NCBI RefSeq assembly: GCF_001858045.2
Contig: NC_031967.2
Location: forward strand, 71,247,877-71,311,876
Length of the DNA: 64,000 nucleotides
From: Oreochromis niloticus
Taxonomy: Eukaryota > Chordata > Actinopteri > Cichliformes > Cichlidae
Direction of reading: 5' to 3'
Positions within the stretch are counted from its first letter, which is position 1. Each line of letters starts with the position of its first letter. The translations under genes were made by a program, and so were the position numbers. Below, one piece after another: positions 56,320-64,000 of this stretch. The notes under the pieces were generated by a model. It did not search any database. It saw only the letters and a list, made by a program, of their open reading frames with translations, and was not told the origin of the DNA.

Positions 56320-57010
56320 GGAGACGATCAGATTCTGATAATGCTGTGATGTTTCTGTCCATGTGCTGCTTCACAACAAAGTCTGCTGTCATCCCTTATC
56401 TAACAGGCTTATCAGAAAAACTCAGGAGAGTTTTCTCCAAGCACAACATCCCAGTGTACTTCAGACCCAGCAACACACTCAGACACAAACTGGTTCATCC
56501 CAAAGACAAAACTCCTAAACACAAACTTAACAACGTGGTGTATGCTGTACAGTGTAGTGAGGAATGCCCAGACCTCTACATCGGAGAAACCAAACAGCCA
56601 CTTCACAAGCGCACAACATAGAAGAGCCACCTCCACAGGACAAGACTCAGCAGTCCATCTGCATCTAAAGGTCAAAGGTCACTCTTTCGAGGATGCCAAC
56701 GTTCACATTTTGGACAGAGAGGACAGATGGTTTGAAAGAGGAGTGAAAGAAGCCATTTACGTCCACTTTTAGCAACCATCTTTGAACAGAGGCGGTGGTT
56801 TACGACACCAACTGTCTCCCATCTATAATGCAGTCTGAGATCCTCAATACCCACTCACAATCAGGTGACCTCAGCAGCCATCTGACCTCCTGGGGTTCCA
56901 CCAGGAGTTTGGGGGGCTGAGTGGCCGTAGGTGAAACAGCCACCCCCCGGAGCCGAGGGTGACATGGCAGTGAACATCCTCGCCAGAAAAGTGGCAGACA
57001 ACAGGAAGTC
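56320..57010 (+). mobile_element. Penelope-like element C-terminus with GIY-YIG domain
   Basis: IPYLTGLSEKLRRVFSKHNI, TLRHKLVHPKDKTP, NNVVYAVQC...LYIGETKQPL (GIY-YIG core), then after a shift HRRATSTGQDSAVHLHLKV and HILDREDRWFERGVKEAIY. RT is missing. Stop and frameshift inactivate it. Confidence 0.8.
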
Positions 57011-57229
57011 CAACTGAAGTGGAGATGACAGTAGTGATGCTACACCAATTAAACAAGTGGAGTGGTCTCTTTTCCGAAGTGCTTCAACCACTCGCTGCAT
57101 AGCTGTTCCACCATCTGAATAATTTCCCTTTGGTGTGTTGCTAGATTCGACATGGTCGGGTTGTATTGTCACACTGGTGCGTTTTTGCAATGGACACAAA
57201 ATGTGGACATGGGAAAAAGGAACTGGTGT

Positions 57230-57740
57230 TTAAACATAAAGCGAGCCTTTATTATGGCTGATTTTTAAAAAAAAAAAAAAAAAAAACCTTGAAAAACAAG
57301 GTGAGGCGAAACAAGGGTGAAACCAAACTGAAACCTAAACTGGGATAGAACTAAGCTAACTATGAAAACAATGACGAGAGACTTGAACATCAACCTGAAG
57401 CGGAACATGCAACAACGCAACTAAGAATTAATCCAAACATGAACCTCAGGAAGCGAAAACACTGAGCCGTGAGTTGACATGAAGACAGATGGACAACCTG
57501 ACAAAGAACAGAAGGGGACATAAATACAGAAGAAGGAAGTGGAAACACCTGGGGATGCACAGCTGACACAAATGATCATGATGCCACAGGGAAAAGTAAG
57601 ACAAAACATATTAAACATGGAAGCACCACTCTTCAAAATAAAACAGGAAACATGCAGAGATAATAACAGAGATGATAGGAGCAGCAGAGATGATAACATA
57701 AGCTTGACAATTAGAACAAGGAGCTCAAAACCTTACAAAA
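57230..57740 (-). repeat. Probable interspersed repeat
   Basis: A-rich with a 19-base A run at 57,269-57,287 and a style like the repeat at 33,085-33,310, but no decisive match. Confidence 0.35.
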
Positions 57741-58436
57741 ACATGATTTTTTTTAGTCATTTTTTTTTTACAATATTTTCATGTTTAAAACACAATTTTA
57801 AATGTTAAATCTAAATCTAAATGTAAACGTTAAAAGATTAAAGGTTGTAATGTTTTGAGCTAAATGTGGAAAAATACTGCTGTTAATTTCAGCATGTTTC
57901 ACTTTACGTTTTCACTTTAAATGACAGATTACACAAAGGCCAGGGAAATGCTCATTAATCAGGAGACACAGAAGAAACCTGAACTAGTCCAGTGGTTCTT
58001 AAACTTTTTACATCATTCCTCACATGGCAGGAAGAAATATTTTCACGCTCCATCTAAAGAAAACAATGACAGAAAAGCCTAGCTGCAACTTTCTGTAGAT
58101 AATAAACTCCATCCATTAATCCATCCATCCATCCATCCGCTTCAACATGTGGACATACACTTCTTTGTTGTCGCTGTCGACTTGCAAACGCAGCTGCAGC
58201 TTTTTAGTGGATGTGAATGTTATTAATGTAACTGCCGCAAATTTCTTTATTCTGCCGTACAGGTGATTCCGATGTTAAACATTTGTTCCACATGACTTTT
58301 CTACCAGGTAACTTGCACCCCACCTGTCAGAAGTCTGCACCCTACACTTAACATAAGAAAATCAAAAATATAAAAAAACCCTCAAATGTAGGTCACAGCC
58401 AGCCTCTGATCTTTGACCTGTATCTACAGCACTGAC

Positions 58437-58769
58437 CTCTGACTTTAAGCTCCACTTTTCTCTTCAGCAGGATGTTTCTCTCCCTGCTGTAGACGGTGCA
58501 GGTGTAGATACCTGTGTTTCCATCTGTGGGGTATTTCAGGGTCAGACTGAATTCTCCAGTTTTCAGCAGGTCTTTGTTCATCTCAGTTCGTTCTCTGTAT
58601 ATCTTGTGCTGTTCTTCAGGCTGGTCAGAGCCGTTCTGATACACGTGGACCTTTGTGTTGTACATGTTTGTCCACTCAATAGTAGCATCGTCAGGCAAGT
58701 CAAATGTTGAAAAGTTTTTGCAGGACACCTGGACAAAGTCCGCCCCTGAATCCACTTCTACCTGGGGGA
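58437..58769 (-). CDS. Ig V-set exon 3
   Basis: 333-nt exon, phase 1-1, acceptor tgtcctctcag, donor gtcagt. VEVDSGADFVQVSCKNF, ATIEWTN, QNGSDQPEEQ, GEFSLTLKYP, GIYTCTVY. Both Cys present. Intron ends on both sides match those around V-set exon 4, so the two are tandem copies. A frame-open hydrophobic stretch upstream (58,775-58,830) resembles a signal peptide, but the same bases recur as an intron end before exon 4, so it is probably intron. Confidence 0.85.
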
Positions 58770-59090
58770 CTGAGAGGACAACAGAACACAAGATGAGCTG
58801 TACAGACATCAGCAGCAGAACTGAGTACATTTTCTTTAACTGCATGAAGTGAAACATACAAAATGATCTTTTTATCCATCTATCTTCTTCCACTTATCCA
58901 GGACCAGGGGGCATCAGCAGAAAAGCCCAGACCTCCTTATCCCCAGCCACCTCCTCCGGCTTGTCTGGGGGAACACCAAAGCATTCCAGCCGAGAGATAT
59001 AATTTCTCTAGAGAGTCTTGGGTCTGCCCCAGTAACTCCTCCCGGTGGGGAAACCTCAACCAGGAGGTGCCAAGGAGGCATCCTTGTCAG

Positions 59091-60340
59091 CAATATTCCC
59101 TCTAAGATGTGCCCGTGCGCAATTGCGCACTGCTGGCACGGTCTCTGCGCACAGAAAATCTGCATTGCGCAAAAAAAAAAAAAAATCTAACCTGAATTGA
59201 AAATAAAATTAAAATTTCAACAATTCTGTTTTGCAGTGTTAGTCAGTAAGTGACTGGCTGCTCCCGTATGGGATCAGAACGATGCCACCTTATCCCATAG
59301 TCCAGCCAATCACATTCGTATATACGCAGCTAATCAACATCGTTGACAGGCTATGACAGCGTCCTTATGTGCTGACACCAGTGTTTTAGCTAGCAAAGCA
59401 GCGTGGCTGATGTGGAGTGAAGCCACGTTAATGACAACGTGTACAACCATTGGAGATGTGAGCAGGACAGACGAACAATTGACGGGAAAAGTGTGGACTT
59501 TATACCAGTTTTTAAATTGTGTTGATAGGCCACGTAAAACCAGAGTTATGATAAAAATATCTGCAATGTTTGGTTTTCTTCCTGAATACTGTCGTTGTTT
59601 ATATTTACTGCGGGAAGAAACGGTAAAAACGGCGTTTTATAAGGAAAACGCTTAAAAGCAGTCTCCACCTGTAGGCAAAGATGAAACCAAAACACTCCCC
59701 ACCTATTGGTGGAAAAATTCCTATTGGTGGAAAAACCATGTACCATGTCGACCAATCAAAACATGGCATTTAGTTGTTTAGGGAGGGGGGAAGTTTTAGG
59801 AGTGACAAAAAAAAAAAAAGTTTTAGGAGTGACGGCGGTGTTCTGAGATGTGAGAGATTTGAGACGTTTAGCACAAATCTTGTGTAGTTAGTGTGTAGTT
59901 AGTGTGTAGTGTAGTCAATAGTTTTGTTGTGTGTGTCAGAACAATGAGGCGACTGCTGAATGTTACAGGTGTTACAGCAGTGATACATCTCCTGTTGTCA
60001 GGCCTGCAGGTATCAGGCTGGTGTTCTCCTTTATCTCATAGTGGACAGAAATTATTTTTTGGAGTGGCACAAATAATTTGTGTGGCATCAGATTTGATGC
60101 AGAACAGCTGATTGTTCTGTAAATAGTTTGAAATGTTTATTTAAAAACGCCTTGGCTGCATTTTTAGGTAAACAGCTGCAAAAAAACTTTGTTGTTTGCA
60201 AAACTCAGTTACTTTTTTGAAGAAGTAACTTTATAATTAATTGCCCAACATTGGTCATTATATACTGTATTTTTCAGACAGAGTTACAGGACTCTCTCCC
60301 AGACCATAGACTCATAATACAAGTCAGAGCTTTATTTAAA

Positions 60341-60371
<31 letters not shown>

Positions 60372-60659
60372 TTTTGTTTTCAAAATTGGAGTTCAAGTTA
60401 TTTTTACTTCCAATAGTGTTAACATACTACACAGGCCAATGGCTAGATTATTTTTTTACATTTTCATTGTTAGTGGGCTAAAGCAGTTAATTAGTCTAAC
60501 ATAGATGTAAATGCTGTAATTTGATTATTTTAATAAACCATGTAACTTGGATGGATTCAATGCTGGTGTGACCACAGCGCACACGTCTGATGTTGCTCAC
60601 AGTGGTCCAAGGGATCGCTCAGGGAGTTTGTGGTCGCTCAGAAATAAGAGGGAACATTA
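59091..60659. mobile_element. hAT element containing part of a second hAT
   Basis: Ends CAATATTCCCTCTAAG and (complement) TAATGTTCCCTCTTAT, flanked by cttgtcag / cttgttag (7 of 8). The left end has the palindrome gtgcgcaattgcgcac. Inside, 59,500-60,254 is an inverted relative of the hAT at 2316-6136, ending cccaacattgg at 60,254. Confidence 0.75.
60341..60370. repeat. (GAAA)n microsatellite
   Basis: Seven to eight GAAA units inside the hAT. Confidence 0.95.
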
Positions 60660-61204
60660 CTTGTTAGATGCCCAAACCACCTCAACTGGCTCCTTTGGAC
60701 TACCAGCTCTACTCTGAGCCCTGCCTGGATGGTTAAAATGCTCCTCCTATCTCTAAGGGAGAAGCCAGCCACCCTTCAGAGGAAGCCCATTTCCACTGCT
60801 TGTATCTGCAAGCTCCTTCTTTCAGTCACTACCCAGAGCTCGTGACCATAGGTGAGGGTAGGAACTGGTAGATAGGTAGATTGAGAAATTCACTCAACTC
60901 TCTTGGTAATGATAAAATAGGGTAAATAACCTCAGTTTATTCCACCTTTCTGTTTCCTTCTATTGGAAAGTTTCTCTTTTACTTTATTTTTTTTTTCTTC
61001 TGAAGACGACGTTACAATCCGAATGTCTCTGTTAGCTGCAGAGCTCTGAAACTTCACACAGCTTTGGATGATAACATGGAGAAAGGATGTGGAGATTTTC
61101 ACAGTTCTGCTAGAAATCATCTTCTAGTTATTGTGAAAAGTATAGGACCAGTCTGTTTACCATTTACTGACTTCTGACCTTTGACCTGTATCTACAGCAC
61201 TAAC

Positions 61205-61525
61205 CTCTGACTGTCATCTCCACGTGTTTCTCCATCAGGATGTTTCCCTGCTGGTCATAGATGGTGCAGGTGTAGGTGTTTGTGATTGTCGGGTATTTCA
61301 GGGTCAGACTGAAGTCTCCGAGCTTCAGCAGGTTTTTCCTCATCTTGGTTCTGGCTTTAAAATCTGGGTGTGTTTCTTCAGGCTGGTTAGAACCGTTATG
61401 ATACACATAAGCCTTCCTGTTATATTTGTCCTTCCACTCCACTATAGCGTCTTTGGGCAGCCAAACCCTGATTTTACAGGGCAGCAGGACAGACTCCACC
61501 CTTGAATTCACCTCCACCTTGTAAC
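61205..61525 (-). CDS. Ig V-set exon 4 (shortened F-strand region)
   Basis: 321-nt exon, phase 1-1, acceptor gtcctctaag, donor gttagt. VEVNSRVESVLLPCKIR, AIVEWKD, HNGSNQPEE, GDFSLTLKYP, then TITNTYTCTIY. Compared with exon 3, the DxG of the usual DxGxYxC motif is missing (deletion of about two residues), though both Cys remain. With exons 3 and 2 and the tail, it could form one gene of three stacked V domains; no leader exon was found upstream. Confidence 0.8.
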
Positions 61526-61615
61526 CTTAGAGGACAACAAAGCACAACATGATGACATCAGCAGCAGCTGTGATGGTCACATGACCTCCCTGTCCCCTCC
61601 TTGGCCGTTTATCAA

Positions 61616-61720
61616 TGCCCAAGTACGCGAGTACGTACTCGCGTTCTCGGTGAGTACGTACTCGCCGAGAACGCACGGGAGTACGTACCCGCCGAGAACA
61701 CGAGCACGGACTCGCGATAT
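61616..61720. repeat. CpG-rich palindromic cluster
   Basis: Includes the 20-bp perfect palindrome acgcgagtacgtactcgcgt (61625-61644) and repeated gagtacgtac and cgagaac units in both orientations; related cgttctcgg / cgagaac motifs recur at 62,220-62,255. Confidence 0.8.
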
Positions 61721-62019
61721 GTACAATTGGAACACCTGCGTACATGATGATGTCACAGGTCCGTTGTTTTTACTGCCGTCCCCTCTTAATTTAACTGTGA
61801 GTAACATGTTATGAAGCTTAACTGTAATCACAGCCAAACCGATTTACTCAGGAACAAATAAAACACTGAAATAAACCAAACATTAACATTTAGAAGTGAT
61901 CTAAGTGACTTATATATCATGTTTAACCTCAGTAGTGAAACCTCTATTAATAAAAATAGTGTACATGTACATACGTGTACATACCTTAATAAAAACAAGC
62001 AGGTGAGATGTTAGAACGC

Positions 62020-62400
62020 TTTTATTTCTATTCTAGTGGACACTCAATACTATAGACAGCTGCTGGGGTTTCTGTAACCTGAGTAGTGAGAAGTCCGCGA
62101 GCGGGGGGGTGTTGAAAACGATGTGCCAGGAGTCTGCTGTTGAGTTTTGGACGAAATGCATTCTGGGATATTTAGCTGTACCAAGTCCACACCGATGCAT
62201 GCTCGATAAAACGGGCGGAGCGAGAACACATCCGGGACTTTTTCGCGTTCTCGGCTTGATGCATACTTCGAATTGGAACCATTGACTGTAGAAAACATGG
62301 ACGACGCCACAGCTCCCCAAAAATGAAGCCAAAACGTCTCTATCGCCCCCTGGTGTCTGGCTGCAGTATAGGTCATAAACCCCGCCTCCTCCATGTTAGC
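62020..62400 (-). repeat. Teleost interspersed repeat
   Basis: The complement of 62,275-62,400 contains ggcggggtttatgacctata, cagccagacaccagggggcg and ttttggcttcatttttgggg, sequences I know as a frequent fish repeat. 62,020-62,270 may be the same or an adjoining element. Confidence 0.55.
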
Positions 62401-62584
62401 GGATGGGACTGGGGTCAGACTAAAATAAATTTATTCTCCTTAGATAATTTTTTTCCAAAGATTCTTTCTTTTGTTATCAATAGTTCTCATCATGCTCATT
62501 GATGTCCAAGGGGTCTCCTTTCCCATAAGTTTGATTCTAATTCCTACCGCGGTGATGTTAAATTGGGGTGAAACGTCATCATAG

Positions 62585-62785
62585 CAGCTTTGACTGGCAG
62601 CTGCAGTCACGGAGAAACTTGCGTATCTCTGTTCGGGAATAGCAGACAGAGCGTAGGCCCTGAGAGGCGGGCCAGCGTTTACGCTACGAAAACACGACCG
62701 AGTGTTTTAACCTGACAGCCTGAGGTGTTCTTCAGTAAACTGGACTACCTGACAGAAGGACCCGAGGCCCCGCTGCACTTTTTCG
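62585..62785 (+). other. Candidate non-coding first exon
   Basis: GC-rich stretch with several CpGs ending tttttcg followed by donor gtaagttaaa. A possible partner begins at 63,313 after ttgtgattacag. No convincing start codon or coding frame. Confidence 0.3.
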
Positions 62786-63312
62786 GTAAGTTAAACGTGT
62801 TTGTAAGCTAATCCGTAACTACCGTCCTTAGCTATGTCCTGAGACCTAGCTAGCTAAAATGAGCACTCGGCTGTCAGGGTTCGTTTAGCTAATCTGTGCA
62901 GGTGAATGAATTTACTAAAGAAATTAAGAGAAACGTTCCGGGCTAATCAGTCACTAATTACTGTTACTGTACTTTTATTACAAGTATTATACTGTAAAAG
63001 CAACAGGCTGCACGCTGCTGCAGCTCCTGTGCAGAGCTGAATATCAAATATATGCAAACAACAGCATGTTTTCAGTCTCTTGCCACATCTGTAAAGACAG
63101 TAACATTTTTTTAAAAGCTTGTACTTCAGTAACTCCTCATTAATCAGGAACTATGGATTAAAGTACTGTAGTGTACTGTAACACTGAAAAAATGTAAGAG
63201 AAGAACTTCAGATCCTGAGTGTGTGAGGACAGAAGAATCAGCTTTATTTCAATTTTGAGGGATAAAATTTATATTTGAGTTTGTGATGGTTCTGTTGTCT
63301 TTGTGATTACAG

Positions 63313-64000
63313 GAGCTGCCCTCAGATTCAGACCTCAGCACCACCCAGTGACAGCAGACAGATCATCCAACATGTTAACTGCAAAATGAACTGATGAAAA
63401 CAGTACAAAGGTTTAAAGTACTACATGTGCTGTAGTGAAAGCTGCAGCTTTATTGATAAAGTTAAAGACAAAAAAACAAAAGGATTAATCACTCATGTAA
63501 CTGTGTCACTATATATCAGCATTAACAGGACCTCAGTTTGGTGTTTCACAAAGCTGCTGATCTCAGACCTGCACAGCTTCCGTTTTAAACACTTGATGTA
63601 CTCAGCTGCATGAAGAGCATATGAGATTTTCTCTGGCACAATTAAATAAAACCTGATGAAGGTCAAAGGTCGTCACTTGTATGTTGAACTACAAACTTGT
63701 CATCTGGAATTCTTTCACAGTTTTTTGCAGATAGTGTGTTATTTACCATAAAGTGATTCAGAGTTATTCATACCAGAGTAACCAGAGAGGATCATATATT
63801 TTTAAATATATAACTTTCTACAGGACTGAATATAATATCTTTATGTAAAAGTCTGGAGCCTCTGGGGAGTATCCGAGTATTTATAACATTACACAAACCA
63901 AAGGTCTCCATCACAGTGTTCATGAAATGCTGGGTTTATCCATCTCCTGGATCGGGCCTACGGAGGAGTGCTGAAGATTTCCCTGTGAGGGAGCTGCTGG
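63313..64000 (+). other. Candidate second exon and unassigned end
   Basis: Starts gagctgccctcagattcag after an acceptor. The only ATG near its start opens a five-codon frame. The remainder is AT-rich with no feature recognised. Confidence 0.25.

Larger units (their letters stand above)
58880..60885 (-). mobile_element. RTE-type LINE C-terminal fragment split by a hAT
   Basis: Left flank (59,040-59,090) and right flank (60,668-60,885) together encode, on the complement, HELWVVTE..., ADTSSGNGLPLKG-like and QLRWFGHLT-like pieces of the RTE-type ORF end. Frames are degraded. Confidence 0.6.

Noticed and set aside
58775..58850. Signal peptide directly upstream of V-set exon 3 (MYSVLLLMSVQLILCSVV)
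   Set aside because: The same bases recur before V-set exon 4 as an intron end with pyrimidine tract and AG, so it is most likely intron read-through; it cannot be excluded without transcripts.
1..64000. CRISPR arrays, prokaryotic promoters, operons or phage genes
   Set aside because: No direct-repeat/spacer pattern of that kind; the spliced genes and LINE/SINE content show animal nuclear DNA.

Overview
This is nuclear DNA from a ray-finned fish, most likely a percomorph and possibly a cichlid. The clues are FISNA-NACHT-LRR-B30.2 (NLRC3-like) exons with GT/AG introns, V-set immunoglobulin exons with phase-1 borders, and a dense load of typical teleost repeats (L2, Rex1/Babar-like, RTE-type and Penelope elements, hAT, Tc1/mariner, piggyBac-like MITEs, tRNA-derived SINEs). 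No bacterial-style operons are present, and most long open frames are pieces of transposons. The species call is inference from repeat types.

Layout. 0.9-11.1 kb is one copy of a segmental duplication; its sister lies at 49.8-54.1 kb. Each copy keeps a minus-strand leader (signal-peptide) exon of an immunoglobulin gene and an interferon-type IRF-like site upstream of it. Different transposons entered each copy. 14.5-41.2 kb is a single minus-strand NLR gene that I could trace through 17 exons whose phases close exactly to a 1,527-residue frame: a 7-codon start exon, a short P-loop GTPase-like (GIMAP/AIG1-like) exon, two tandem copies of a 41-codon exon, two linker exons, one 1,801-nt FISNA-NACHT exon, eight LRR exons, a 50-nt micro-exon and a B30.2/SPRY exon with a poly(A) signal after it. 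Its introns are filled with LINEs and DNA transposons. 44.9-61.5 kb holds four minus-strand V-set exons and one cytoplasmic-tail exon, again spaced by transposons. The last 2.5 kb has only a weak candidate for non-coding plus-strand exons.

Biology. The locus pairs a cytosolic sensor of the expanded fish NLR-C family with V-set surface or secreted receptors, as expected for a rapidly evolving immune cluster built by tandem and segmental duplication. The least familiar items are the truncated GTPase-like exon in frame at the NLR N-terminus, the duplicated symmetric exon after it, and a 1.39-kb target-site-flanked retroelement (18,753-20,142, minus) that carries a (TATCT)n LINE-type tail but encodes a predicted single-pass membrane protein with coiled repeats instead of a reverse transcriptase. 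Everything is read from sequence alone; exon joins are supported by splice consensus and phase, not by transcripts.
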